Origin: Plectrocnemia conspersa | Taxonomy: Eukaryota > Arthropoda > Insecta > Trichoptera > Polycentropodidae | Direction of reading: 5' to 3' | NCBI GenBank assembly: GCA_009617715.1 | Contig: VTFK01000002.1 | Coordinates: 2,666,001-2,730,000 of the forward strand | Length of the DNA: 64,000 nucleotides | Made by a program: the position numbers and the translations under genes | Notes under the pieces: model-generated | The model's database searches: none | What the model saw: the letters and a program-made list of their open reading frames with translations, nothing else | Told to the model about the DNA's origin: nothing | In this document: positions 15,501-27,500 of the stretch, piece after piece | Position numbering within the stretch: position 1 is the stretch's first letter | Layout: every line of letters begins with the position of its first letter

Positions 15501-18500
15501 AAAAGAATTTGCTTCACGTTAACGTCATATTCGACAAAAACAACTGACCATTAACGAATTGCATTAAAACGGCACATTTTTAAAACACAGCTGCAGCATA
15601 AAATATGTAAATAGATCATTAGATAAAATGGCTCCCTGGCTGATGAATACTTTAGGAATCAATTAAAAAATAAATTAAAGGAAAGTCGCAATTGACGCAG
15701 TGTTTTTGGTTAATTTTTTTTTTATAAACAAAACGAATTAACAGAGGATCTTTTTCTTCTCTTAGTGGTTGAGGTTTTGGAAATAAAAGCCAATAACCTG
15801 CTTTAGATAAAACATTTGGATTTAGATTTGAATTGATCATTCTCAGTCTATCTTTGGACTACTGAGCTCACCTTCAATTTTCAGACCAGAGAGCAGCCAT
15901 GAGCTCAATATTTAGGCTATATTGAGATAAGCTCTTGTTTTATTTTAAAAATATGTTTTGATCATGAACCAGGGCTATTTAATTATTAGTTAGTTCAATG
16001 CTGGTGCTGTTGGTTGCTCAAATCTATTGTATCCACAATAGATTTAAGCAATCTTTTTTTCACTTAATTTTTACATTATATTTATTATAAAAAAATCGTA
16101 ACTACGCAACATAGTACATACACGCATAAAATTATTAAAGATTTCTTTCACTTTAATCATTATTACCATTTCACAAAATGGTTCGACTATGCCAAGTCGT
16201 TTATTGTGCGTACACTATAGACGACCGCAATAAATCTTTCCTATACCCTGGAGAAGAAATTCCGTATTACAGATTGTTAACAATTGTTCATTTTAAAATA
16301 CAAAAATTATATATCCATAGGTATTTTTAAATATGTATAATTTATATATTATATTTAATAATACCTACAGATATAATTTTTTTAATTAACATTAACATAA
16401 ATTTATTTGGTTTCTAAATATTTTTTAGGTAAATTTATTAGTTAAATAGAATTAATATAAATAAATAAGTATCTATCATTGAGTGTGAATATTTAATTAT
16501 AAAATATTAATAAAGTTTTTTGAGGTAAATAATAAAATATAAAAGTTCTCACATATATAAACGTTAAAAAGATATACTTCAAAACAAAAAATTATAGTGA
16601 CTTATATTTTAAATAAATCGATGATATAATGTTTCAATGATTAGACCAAGGCTTATTAGTTTGTGTCTGTGTCTCACTTTTGAGTAAGAGCGACGCAGTT
16701 TGCAGAACATTACGTAATTGAAAGTATAAATAAATAATGAATGGCCAGTCGATCGCGGTCGATCGCGGTCGACCAGTTACCTGCCTAACTATTTGCGGTC
16801 GCCCGCGTTTTAGTATGATACACATATATCTAGTTATAAAACGTTTTTTCATGCATTCACGAACAACTGTCGTATCAATAAACCATTAATACAATTATGT
16901 AGATTTTTTATATACAATGAAATTTTATACTACAAAAAAATGTTGCCAATTCCTTCTTTTACTACCCACCGGATGTGAATCAGACTTTATAAAAAAATTC
17001 TCTTATAATTGAATGTTGAAATTCGTGTACATATGTACATATTTAAAATGGGCTTAATGAATTTATTGAAAGTCAATGAATAAATCATATTTATTATTAA
17101 ATCATCTTCTTCATATATAATTTACAAAATAATTAAATAAGTATATTCGGTTTTAATATATTTATATTATATTCGATTTTATATTTTATATTTAAAAATA
17201 GCAAATTAATTGCAGAATTACAAATAGTAGATTGTACTTTCAAATTACACGGTAGAAGAGAAATTCGTAGTAGTGACACAAGTCTTTGTAGCTAGCTATA
17301 AAATTACGGTTTAAGCTTAATTATACCATTGAAAAGCAAGTATACAAAATGGTTCCGAGACTAATGCTGTATATCAGGGGTAACCAAAACGTCGACCGCA
17401 AACACATTTTAGGTAGCTCGTAGGAGTAATACTGTCGAATAAATCTGAAAAGCCGGAAATTATTTCCAGCATTTCAGCACTCGAAGTCAAAAAAATAGCA
17501 CGCGAAGATGTATTTATAATTTAAGCTTTAAACTGTTTGGTTAAACTTGTACATACTTTATTTTAATAAATATATAATTATTATTAAATGTGAAAGCAAA
17601 GTTATTCATAATAAAAAAAATCTTGGAAATGTTTCTGATAACATATGCCCTTGATTGTTATATAAAAAAATATTTTAATATACAGGAAGTTATATTGTCA
17701 CACTATATTATATTTATATGAAACTTCATTATATAAATTAATTTATTTGCGAAGGGATGTTAATTGTCGCGCATAAACATCCGGTGCTACTATTAATTAT
17801 TGTTACACTTGCGCTCTATAAATTGTTAGAGGTATTGAACAATTAAGCATCTCAAAGAGAACATAATTATTTAATATTAAAAAGATAATATCTAAATTTA
17901 ATAAAGTATGTAAGATTGTCATTTCTGTTTTTTTCAAAAAATAACTTAATTATTTTTTTAGTTTATTGACCACGAAAAATAGATCTTGCTGTGTTTTTCT
18001 AATGGGTGATAAATAGTATAAAAAATATGTATTCTTCGTTGATTTTTTAATGAGTACATTACTGGTTTTAATATATGCATAATTAAAATCATGTTTCATT
18101 TAATTTATTTATATAAATCTGCAGATTTTTATATACAAAATTATGTACAAATAATTTTTGCGCTTTGTGCTTTTTATGTCTTATAAATGTTTTAACTACG
18201 CATTTTACGAGGAACGGTTTTAATTTTACCGTCTAACAACGTGTTAATCCTGTGTACCATAAATATATTACTACGTCCTTTAACATTGTCACGTTTGCTG
18301 TGGAGAGCGTCCTTAATCTGTTGGCTCTTAATATTTTATACGAACGCATCAAATGGGAGCTTTTTGAGATTTCCCCAAAGCTCCGCTAACGATAAAGTTT
18401 CTAAACATTGCCGACATTAAATTATAGCCCCAAACCTCGCTTACTTTTAATTTTATATAATATTTTAGTATATATTTAGCAATATGTGTTTTTTGTTAAC

Positions 18501-19607
18501 TTTCAGATTTAGGAGCTATTTCAAAAAGGCCATTTGCGGCTGGCATGGATACATTAAGAGGAAAACGACAAAAAATTTGGCCGTAGAATCACCCCAGTTG
18601 GCCGACAGGCACTCTAACTCGGGATCGAGATCCAGATCAGGTTTTTACTCATTAACGTAATTACCAAAAGTCTTATTCAATAGTTTTTTTTTCTTAATCC
18701 ATAATCATAACATTATTTTAAATTAAACGAGATTAAAGTTGGTTTTATATAACATATTTACTGTGTATTATATTTTCACATTTGACTAGCACATATAACA
18801 ATCTAATAACCTCCATATTAAGGTTACGTATATAATTGTACCCTTTTCATATTATACGAGAGATGTTCGAAAAGTAAAGATAGAAGGCTAATACAGATAT
18901 AAGCAAATTTCTAAGGCAAAGTTTACCGGACAGTATGTGCTTAAAATGATTATATATGTCTTTGAAAGTGCAAGTTAGTTAGTAGCAGTTTCTCCTTTCG
19001 CACATAAAAAACGAATCTTGTATAATTTTAAGCACACACTTTAATCACAACGTTGCTGTATTTTTTTTTTTTTATTGCTAACCTATTTAAAAAATTACCT
19101 TTACTAACCTTGTATCTTTACTTTTTATTTTTATTTTCTTTAATCTTCAAACACAGTTTAAAATTTAACATGTTTGTAATATATTAATTTTATAAAATAA
19201 TTATTACATTTGTACAGAAAAATCTATTCTATAATTATCGACTATGTGAAATATTGGAGTCCTATTTAGCCGATGAATTGAATGATCTTTTTTTGTCTTG
19301 TCGTATTTACAACCTTGGCAACATAACCGTAATTGGGATTGCCTTTTCAGGTGCCGCAGAAGATTACAAAGTAGGAAACAACCTAAGCACGCAGACGTGC
19401 GATACAAGGTACAGTGTGAGCCAGGGGCTGCCGATGGGGCCGAGGGTGCAGTCTAACCGTGAGGGAGGCTTATTATATCGAAAAGAATCGCACAGAGTTC
19501 GATTTCCCCAGCAAGACCTCTACAAATACGACCGACCCAACAATTGTTGTTTACACTCCGCTGACCAAGACGTCAAAGTCAAATTCAACCTCACCAGTCG
19601 TGTTTAA
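3516..19607 (+). CDS. Tachykinin/natalisin-type neuropeptide GPCR, TkR86C-like (5' partial; C-terminal exons)
   Basis: This is the C-terminal part of a rhodopsin-family peptide receptor. Such receptors sit in the plasma membrane and bind FxxxRamide-type tachykinin or natalisin peptides. The exon at 3516-3712 follows a TTTCAG acceptor and encodes TM6 with the CWFPYH motif, extracellular loop 3, and TM7 with NPIIYYWMN; it ends in GTAAGT. The order and wording match fly TkR86C better than TkR99D, from memory. The exon at 18507-18640 continues in phase (K/FRSYFKKAICGWHGY) as helix 8 plus a basic, Ser-rich tail. The exon at 19351-19607 (AG acceptor, stop TAA) gives 85 more tail residues. Phases 2/1/1 join without a frameshift. 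The donor at 18641 (AG|GTTTTT) is weak; reading through it would add six residues before a stop, so a shorter tail is possible. TM1-TM5 were not recognised in 1-3515 and are presumably upstream of the window. The family is confident; the exact ligand is inferred. Confidence 0.8.
3881..3982 (+). other. Candidate cassette or alternative terminal exon of the TkR86C-like receptor
   Basis: This 102-nt stretch (34 codons) lies 168 bp downstream of the TM7 exon. A pyrimidine-rich tract and ACAG precede it, and AG|GTATTA follows it. Its entry and exit phases (2 and 2) fit both the TM7 exon and the 18507 exon, so inclusion would insert 34 residues beginning KINFNPFLHRNK and keep the frame. If the donor is not used, the frame stops at 3987-3989, which would give a receptor without helix 8 and tail. 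It is visibly more GC-rich than the flanking intron. I know of no homologous exon, so this rests only on splice signals, phase and composition. Confidence 0.35.
5891..5960 (-). repeat. tRNA-like / SINE remnant (B-box-like motif)
   Basis: Read on the minus strand, the segment contains GGGTACGAATCCC. This is close to the RNA polymerase III B-box consensus GGTTCGANTCC with one change, in a GC-richer patch about 70 bp long. A convincing A box and acceptor stem could not be built, so it is not called a functional tRNA. A decayed tRNA-derived SINE is the simplest reading. Confidence 0.3.
7864..7909. repeat. Perfect 18-bp inverted repeat (hairpin)
   Basis: GATAATTTATTGCCAAAT at 7864-7881 is repeated as its exact reverse complement at 7892-7909, separated by a 10-base loop. 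A perfect 18-bp match is unlikely by chance even in AT-rich DNA. It may be the end of a fold-back mobile element or a recent palindromic duplication. Confidence 0.75.
8080..8480. other. Unassigned GC-richer segment in receptor intron
   Basis: Base composition rises well above its surroundings for about 400 bp. The reading frame at 8133-8330 (+) has no recognisable motif, and neither does its complement. It looks like a fragment of a mobile element or an old coding insertion, but no family could be named. Confidence 0.3.
10972..10990. repeat. (AT)n microsatellite
   Basis: A short uninterrupted AT dinucleotide run is followed by a T tract in the receptor intron. Confidence 0.8.
11370..11700 (+). 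mobile_element. Non-LTR retrotransposon reverse-transcriptase remnant
   Basis: One frame reads FVDDIDVIRRYRRAITEDF, a degenerate version of the RT catalytic block (YADDIDIIGR-type) with both aspartates present. A neighbouring frame then continues with WSLSVNTQKTKYL, the LxVNxxKTKYM block that normally follows in these elements. The frame change and the stop between them show it is dead. Only about 100 codons of RT can be recognised. The host intron belongs to the receptor gene. Confidence 0.7.
12750..13045. repeat. Decayed tandem repeat, two units of about 180 bp
   Basis: A unit containing GATCTCAGAATCA and, further on, ATGCTTGGCTTTGTTATGA (about 12760-12840) recurs in diverged form at about 12930-13025 (GATCTCGGAATCAC, ATGTTTTGCTTTGTTATGA). 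A related piece, GATGCTTGGCTTCGTTATG, occurs near 7827. This looks like an old tandem or satellite-like repeat; no protein is supported. Confidence 0.5.
13937..14402. mobile_element. Non-autonomous hAT-like element (probable)
   Basis: About 465 bp are bounded by GC-rich ends in AT-rich DNA. The right end, read on the minus strand, is GGCGTAGCTGGGGTGAGGGG followed by a CCCCGGGCGGCACTTG block. The left end has GCCGCCCTGGG and GTCGCCCCACCCCC. Such G/C-box ends are typical of insect hAT-derived elements. No transposase frame is present and the target-site duplication is unclear. Confidence 0.4.
16012..16053. repeat. 19-bp near-perfect hairpin with 4-base loop
   Basis: The arms at 16012-16030 and 16035-16053 are reverse complements with two mismatches (core AATCTATTGT / ACAATAGATT). 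The four-base loop would allow a very stable cruciform or RNA hairpin. It lies in the receptor intron; no function is shown. Confidence 0.7.
16751..16775. repeat. Tandem 10-bp repeat GATCGCGGTC
   Basis: GATCGCGGTC occurs twice back to back, followed by a partial third unit. It is GC-rich within AT-rich DNA. No coding or regulatory role is evident. Confidence 0.7.
18855..19131. mobile_element. Possible mariner-like MITE in receptor intron
   Basis: The left part reads TACGAGAGATGTTCGAAAAG, like many mariner-type termini, and continues with TAAAGATAGAAGG. The right part holds CCTTGTATCTTTACTTTTT, close to the reverse complement of AAAAGTAAAGATAGAAGG. About 275 bp lie between, without a coding frame. 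Only about 18 bp of the terminal repeats match well and the target duplication is unclear. Confidence 0.4.
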
Positions 19608-21109
19608 ACAAAATTAGACTAACGTATTTAAAGGCAGAGAAGTTACTACATCTATAAAAAGAAATTATTTTTAAACTAAGTTGAGAGTCTTTGAAACTTA
19701 TTAAATAGCTTTATGTAAAGGATATAATAATAACCGAATATTGCTTTCCATGAAGTGGCTGATATTAATATTTAAAAATAGAAAGCAAATATTTTCAGAA
19801 ATACCATTTTTAGTATCATATTACTATATATTTTTTGTAGTAGTCTTTTTTTGACGATAAAATAACGTTTTTATGGTTTTTACAATTTTTATTTTCAGAG
19901 GCTGAGAAATTTGTCATTGAAAAAATTCTATCCCCTAACGATGCAGCTTATACAATAAATTGATACAGAATTAAATTATACATTTCTTTACTTTCTAAAA
20001 CACCAAAATCTATAGCTAGTTTTCTTTCATTTACTAATAAATCACAAATGGAGGTCTTTTCGGTGGTCATTTTAAAATCACCTAAATAATTAACGGCTCT
20101 TTCCAAAAACTACAAAATATATTTTGACTCCAAATTATATAAAAATCCTAATTATAAAAACAATACTTTTAGACTTAAAATTTGCAATCCGCTTCAAAAC
20201 TATTTGGAGAAAGTAAATATCAACCACATGAAAAACACTTGATAATTTTTGATAACGCTAATATCTATAAACCGTTTTTGCTATTTAAAAAAATTTCTTT
20301 GTAATGAGCATAAAAAAATCATATCTTAAATAACACTTGTGCAAATTATTTTTTACGTTATATCTTAGAAGTCTTACTATTTATTCTATTATTTAACTGG
20401 CTTTTGTGACAATAATAGCTGAGTTTATCTACAGATAGTATTTTTTTATTACATATTAGAAATGGTTTTAATAATTGATAATTGATGTTACAATCTTAAA
20501 AAAATTAATAAAATAAAAATCTAAAGAAATGTATATCTTAAATACTTTCAAAGACTTTCAATCTAGTAAATATGATGATAAAATATTAATAGTTAATTTT
20601 TGTTAAGATAATATAGCGTTATTATTTTATTTTTAATAATACTAAAAATATCAAGTTATTATAAATAAAAATGAATAAAATATAATTTTTCAAGTATATA
20701 TTGTTAAAAACACGAATTAAAACTTTGCTCGTTATAGGGTCGTCTCTATCCATAATTGCTAGGGGTGAAAGAGAATCTGGATATAATTTTAATGTTTTAC
20801 ATAAATTATTAACCAAGACTTTTTGTACGCAGTTAACTGTAATATAGTAAAGGCTGAAGATTTTTTAACTAATGTCCTTTTATATAATACTGCAATAATT
20901 GGTACTTTCTACGACATATTTAATTCGAATGTCAAAAAATATTTTTTGTTAATTAAAATATTTTAATATACAATCAAACTATAAGTAAAATGTATTCACT
21001 TATACTTAGAATGTTTTTCTACGGCGATAATGTTTTATGATAGGTAAAATAGCATGTGAATACTTAGAAAAACTATATTGATATATAAGAATTGATTTTA
21101 TGGGCAATA

Positions 21110-21680
21110 ATGGACAAAATATATCACACGTCGTCATTGATGTAAAAAATATTCCGAGAAGAAACTTTACGCGTATTTTAGTGTGATGAATTTTACATGG
21201 GGAAAACGCCATAAACTATTTATGTTTGTATTATACGAGGGCCACTCCATGAGTTTTGTCCCATATTTCAAGCAAAACGAAAGGGAAAATTCGATTTAAA
21301 ATGATTCAAAAATATTTTCGAAAAGGATGCCTTAAATAATATATACAAAAGAATATCCTTTTATCTTTATTTTTATTTATATTTATTGTGAAAGCTACTA
21401 TGTACCTACGAAACCTAACCTGTGTAATAAATTTTTCTTGCACAGTAAAATATCCATCGAATTAGGGCCAGTCAATACATTTTCATACAAACGTCATTAT
21501 AATACTATAACTAATTGCTACATTTTTTATCATAATAACTTCAATCCAAATTCATAAATTCTTTTAATTGCTATAATTGACTCGAGCGGGTATACGGGTA
21601 GTAACAATGCTTAAAACATTCCTATTAAATTTCTCAATAAGATTTTAATTATTGCGGTCAAATTTTTGATAAATGTTATT
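21110..21680. repeat. Segmental duplication, copy 1 (upstream of intact carbonic anhydrase)
   Basis: This segment is collinear with 35605-36135. Shared landmarks, in order, are CACACGTC..CAT, GTGATGAATTTTACAT / TAATGAATTTTACAT, AAAAGGATGCCTTA, TATTTATTGTGAAAGCTACTATGTA, ATAATTGCTAC-like sequence, and CAATGCTTAAAACATT.CTATTAAATTTCTCA. Copy 1 is followed by about 2.3 kb, including the mariner remnant side, that copy 2 lacks. Confidence 0.7.
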
Positions 21681-21889
21681 CTACATATCTATCGTTTTTT
21701 TATTGCGGAAACCACATTTTTCCATTCACATGCAAAAGTTAAGATAGAACAGATTTGAAAATCTTTGCAAATTAAATGACTAACATTAAAATATATATTT
21801 AATATTAGGTTGCTAGGATAATATATTCAGTTTATGACCTTTAAATACAAATACATTTAATAATCAATAAAATTGACAATTTATTATTT

Positions 21890-22180
21890 ATTCTATATAA
21901 AAGTTAATGTCGAGATTGAAATATTTCATAGCCCAACTTGTTCATTTTTGTCGGGCATTGTCGTGGAAAAGAATTGGACCTTTTTGATAGACAAGAACGG
22001 GGACTAGACATGGTGCATTTTTATCGATTCTCAACTGTAATAGTTTCTCCATGATTCAAAATTGTGTGGTGGATTATACTAAGCGCAGACCAAACGCAAT
22101 GTATTTTTATGATGCGGTTTATCATTGAAATCAAATCCTTATCATTTCCATGAATTCATTATTGAACCTCACAGCACTGC
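21890..22180 (-). mobile_element. Mariner transposase remnant
   Basis: On the minus strand, broken frames contain KGPILFHDNAR (about 22000-21950), the mariner LLHDNARPH block that carries the second catalytic aspartate. Upstream of it are HCVWSALSIIHHTILNHGET pieces, matching the mariner WWD..GVV.YELL..GET region. Stops and frame changes show it is non-functional. A mariner-like end (TACGAGGGCCACTCCATGAG) lies at about 21234 and may belong to it. Confidence 0.65.
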
Positions 22181-24515
22181 TTTCTTAAAACTAAAAGCAC
22201 TGTTCAATTTAAGAACATTTTATGCTGTTCTCTTATCATTTCCTTATAGCACAAGTCGAAGCAAACTTAATAAAAAAATTAAAATTTAATAAATAATATG
22301 AACATCATTACTAGCAACCTAATACTAAAAAACAACAACATAAAAAATAGTTTTAAATTCTAAATTGCCTTATTAACCACTGGATGTATTCGAATCATTT
22401 TAATTTAAGCACAAATAGTAAATACAAATAGTTTTCATTATTATGGTAAATATATGTACATATATAACATATAAAGTTGTACAAAAATTACTTTCAAAAA
22501 AATATCGTTATATAACTACATATGTTTCTTTGACTAATACAGCAGATTCTAAAATATCTTGAACTTTCAGTATATTTAAGTTTTTATGAGAGTCATGTTT
22601 AGTGAATAAATTCGGTTACATGTTTTTTTCAGATATTGGCAAAAAATATAATATATTTCATCTTAACCCTTTGAGATATCTTTGTTTGGGAAATAAGCTT
22701 AATAATAGTAAAAACACATATAGAAAAAGGGTTTTCGATACGCGCTTTAATAAACAACAGTATGCCAAGGGATTTACGTCTCTCTTACGGAAGAGAAGCA
22801 AAAAGCGATCAATGTTGACACTTTTCGTTTCACAACAATGATATATCGTTGCGTCATAGAATAAAATCATCAACGTCTTTCAGATAAGTATTCTTTATAT
22901 ATTATAATATATACTATACTTTAATAATGCTTAGACGAATAAAAAAAAATTATGTAGTATTTAATTTTTTAAATGTATTTGCAAACCCAGTTCTTTATTT
23001 TTTAATAAAGAAAGATTTTCTAAATTTAATTTATAGTAGCTATGTATAACATTTTTAGAACATCCATTTATAATGAATGAATGCTTAGAACCAAACTTGC
23101 AGTATTCATTGCCAATTAATAATAATTAGAAATAAATAACGAGAAAATGGAAAGCGAGATTGTATTATATATTAGTATGACTGCCGAATTTTAATTTTTA
23201 ATCAGGAATTCGATAAAAGGCGACGTCCTAGTTAAAAGTTGTTGATAAAATATAATATAATGACTGTGTACCGTGTACACGAAATAAAATTATCTAATAC
23301 GAGCTTACTATTGTTACGTAGTGATAACACAAATACAATTCAAACCGTATATAAAACAGTGCTTTCGCACCATTTTGTCAATCCAACAGAAGTTTCGCTT
23401 ACGATCAGCACACAACTACCGCAAAATTGTACCTTATAAATACAAATCGTATAATATCACGTAATTATTGTTGTTATTTAACATTTTTTTATTAAATGCA
23501 TTAATAATAGACACGCAATAATCACCGGCACTCGATCAAGTTCATTAAAATGGCGTTCAGTCGCGCGCAAACTTGAGCACGCGTTACTCGTTCCGTTGCA
23601 ACATGTTATTATCGTTTTATTTGCAATTAAAAAAAATTAATTAAATATATATTTTTGTAAAAATACATGGTAAATATTTAACAATGTATTAAAAATTATG
23701 TTAAAAACATTCGTTCATCAAATCGATTGCCGTTTAAGATCATATGTAATGTTATTAAATCGGCTAATGAATGTATAGTGCAACAAATGTAGAGTTTTAA
23801 CAATAATAATATATAGTAATAATATGTAAAGTATGCCGTGAATACAACGATCGCGTGTTATTTATTTAAATCATATTACGTAATGTTTGGTATAATTATT
23901 ATTAAAAACTATTTCACAGTCAGGATTTCCCATATTATTTTATAAACATATAGTAATTATTTTAATATGTGTTACAAAACCAATTGTTTCTAATGGACAT
24001 GCCAAACACAAGACACGGAACATTTAATATATATTTTATTTCAATTTTAATATATTCTTTACTACAAAGCATATTTATATTAAATTCTTTGATTAAAATT
24101 GTATAAAAAATTTTTGCGAAATTCAATATTTTTGCAAAATTTTTTTATTAAAAATATTATTTTTAATATAAAACATATTGATTACAAACATCTTATCATT
24201 TAAAATCATGATACATTTAAGACGTACGAAATAATGTTATAATGTACAAAATATAATATATTATTATAATAAAAATACACATGTTTATGTAAATTGTTTT
24301 TGAGAAAATAAAACGAAAATATTTTACATGAAAAGTACTATTTCAATGTTGAGTTTTTCGTAATCATTTGAATTAATTATTTTCGCGATAAGCTTCAGCT
24401 TTCTTTTATGTGTTACGCAATATACTTAAGTAAAAATTGTTACCTTTACAGTCTTCAATCGTTACTTGTAGGACGAGCATCGTATTCATACTATACTTGT
24501 GTATCGTTACCAGCA

Positions 24516-27500
24516 ATGGATCCCAAAATTATATTGCTCTCTTTAAGCATACTATGCGTCTCTAATGGTAAGTAAACAAAATAAATAATTCATCAAAACA
24601 TGATATATTAAACCAAAAACAGCTCAATTAGCCGTAGAAAATTTGGACTTGCTGGGCAAGGATATATTGACTCGGACGAAAAATATCGGTCTAAATTTGA
24701 AAGACGCTCTAGAAAAACTTGATCCACTCAGGAACTTCGAGTTTCCTGATTTTGCCTCAAGAAAAAATTCTGAATCGGTAAGGGTCTTCCATGTATTTAT
24801 TTACATTTCCTTGTTGAAATTCATCGAAGTGAAGAATATTATTTTACAATATTTTGTATGTAGAATTTTATCGATGTAGATACCACAGCTTGGTGTGGTT
24901 CGTGGAGTTGTAAAATGTTTACGAATCCAGAAAAATATATAATCAATTATGTGAGTATTATGTATTATAGGAAAGCTTCAATGCATGATGCTGCAAATAT
25001 ATTATTTATTCACTACAATGTAACATAAGTAATCAAAATTAGATTTTTAAATGTTATTTTTAATTTTTACAGAATTCTCATGAAGAGAAATCCAGTGAAG
25101 AGAATACATCAAAAGAAGGTTAGAATTATTTAATATTTTCAATTAACTTTACACTAAATTGATATCAAGTTTAGATAAGTTTGTAAATATTTTATATTAT
25201 AAAAATTTAGCTTAAAATTTATATTTTATTTATAACAAATCTTAGTCAAATATTACCAAACTTCACTAACACATTTTAAAATATTATAGTTTATTATATT
25301 GCATCATTTTATTTAAAAAAGTGCATATAATTTCTTATGTGATTTAATAGAGGTTGTGTGAAAATGTAATTTGTGTGATTTAATAGAGGTTTTACTATAC
25401 TATTTACTTATGAACCAATACATAGTATGTAGAATTTTTTACATATTTTAAATATATTAGTTTATTTTGCAGCAAATTTATTTTACAATACATTTTACTG
25501 GTTTATACCCATTTACGTATTTACAATTTTATTATCAGCTACAATATAATAAAACATAAAATAAAACTTTGGTGATTATAACTTAAGATAAATAACGAAA
25601 AAACATTTTACAAGAAAGAGATAATAAATAAATAATAGGTTAAGTGCTAATTTAACGTACATTTATCTGAAGATTTGAAACCATACTTTTTACGCATAAC
25701 CTAAGAAAAATCACAAATTACATTTACGTTTAGCAATTCATTTAGTAAATATTTTTAGTTCTTAAATATTTATATAAATAAAATAGGAAATTGCGAAATT
25801 AAAGTAGCACCGAAATTGTGTCAATGCATATTCTTAGGAAGCTGTCACGGTCACGTGCTACTAATAGTAAGGAACTTACTTTCTAACGGTAATGATTGCT
25901 TATCGATTAGTGTACTAATGACTAGATAAGATCATAATATATTATTATTTGATTTTTTATTAGATGCTATAAAAGTGTTTTGTTGAAGCATGTAACATTA
26001 TGGTACCTACTGATGATTTGTCAATATTTTTAAAGATCACTCATGCATTTAAAACCATTAAGACCCATCATAAATATATTTTACATATATTAAAACTTAT
26101 ACTATGTTACGTTAAACTGAGCAAAATACAAATCAAGATTCACAGCAATAACTAATCTAAGAATACATACATATGTATGTTCATATTATATATTGCATAT
26201 TTACATGCATATATATTCAGGTAAATATGCATATGGAAATAAAATATTTCTGCAATTCTATAAGTTATTAGTACAATAAGAGAAAGCGCTTTCGTAATAA
26301 TATTTTCATAGTTCACTTAATGTGAAATTTTAGCACTTAAACTAATAATATTGGTAATTTATTCCCTTACATTTTAAATGTAACTTTATATTTTTCATAA
26401 TTATTTATAAATACCTTGCGTTTTAATTCTTAATAAATGTATTTATTCTGCTATCCAAACATCTTTTAAAATAAACCCATGAATTAATTATTGCATCTGA
26501 ACAAACCTGCTTTTGCCAAGGTATTGCCCTTTTCGTACATTTTATCAACAAGTAGTCATCTTCTTGCATTCATATGCATACATTTGCATACAATTATACA
26601 AATTAGCGTTTTGTTTCATCTGAGTATACATTTACATAATATTACAATACATGCACGTCAGACTCTGACATAGCGCTTATGCTATAAAATTATTGCATAC
26701 TCCGTATATTCCTATCAGATTTATTTTCGACAATTATTAAAAATTTAACACCAGCTCTTTTATCGTGCGATTTATGCCTTTGTCAAGCCTCGAACTTATA
26801 GACATATTATATACTATATTATTCATTTTATCTTAGATGTACACAAAATGTTTTAAGAATGTTTTACTTAATAATTTAATGTCATAGTAACCCAAATATA
26901 TTAAAAGGTCATATTTTAGATGAACTACATAAGACTTCATCGCTGAAGTGACAATTTAAAATTTGATGACATTATACTTTTGGACAGTATCAAACATTTT
27001 TCTTATTTATCAGTAGAATTTCGAACGTTATTTCGCACGCATTTAATAAAAAAAATATTATATAATCAGAAGTTAATTAATATAAATATATACAGCTATA
27101 CGTATACATTGTATACGATATACCGACCCCTAATATTATTTTTAAAGACATTTCAAACAGTCGTTTTTTCTGACAACTTTCACATTTTCGTGACCTGAAA
27201 GCCATTCAACGTAAGCCTCACAGGATGTGTCAGCTGTCAGTTTCTTGACAGCGAATTTTCTTCTACTGTTAATAGCTCACGCGTCAAACACATAACTCCT
27301 GTATCTTGCATTCTCTCGCAACTCGTGTTAGGGTTTACAGCCCTACTTGAAGCAACTTTAAATTAGCATAAGGCCTAGTTAAAGCCGATAATGTAAAATA
27401 AACTTCAAGTAATTTATATCAAAGGAAACTCTTAAACAAGTCTAAAAATATGTATAATATTAAGAAGCTATTACACTATAAAAAATATTTTTTATTATGT

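Larger units (their letters stand above)
3983..18506. other. 14.5-kb stretch of receptor intron with repeat remnants
   Basis: It contains no conserved exon that I can recognise. It holds a tRNA-like B-box remnant near 5.9 kb, a perfect 18-bp hairpin near 7.9 kb, an unassigned GC-richer patch at 8.1-8.5 kb, a LINE reverse-transcriptase remnant near 11.5 kb, decayed tandem repeats near 12.8-13.0 kb, an hAT-like element near 14 kb and a hairpin near 16.0 kb. The rest is AT-rich filler. Confidence 0.5.
19608..24515. other. Gap between receptor and carbonic anhydrase genes
   Basis: No gene was recognised. A possible polyadenylation signal for the receptor gene is AATAAA at 19954-19959. A mariner remnant lies near 22 kb. 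The segment at about 21.11-21.68 kb is duplicated upstream of the carbonic anhydrase pseudogene. Short open frames near 22.6 and 23.2 kb show no motif and no coding-like context. Confidence 0.5.

Noticed and set aside
19254..19350. N-terminal part of the open frame running into the last receptor exon
   Set aside because: It lies before a good TTTTCAG acceptor and has intron-like composition; only the part from 19351 was kept as coding.
22602..22873. Overlapping + and - open frames near 22.7 kb
   Set aside because: Low-complexity Lys/Arg- or Leu-rich translations with no splice context or motif.
24778..24863. Read-through of carbonic anhydrase exon 2 to a stop at 24879
   Set aside because: GTAAGG donor and TAG acceptor border it, and the next exon continues in phase, so it is treated as intron.
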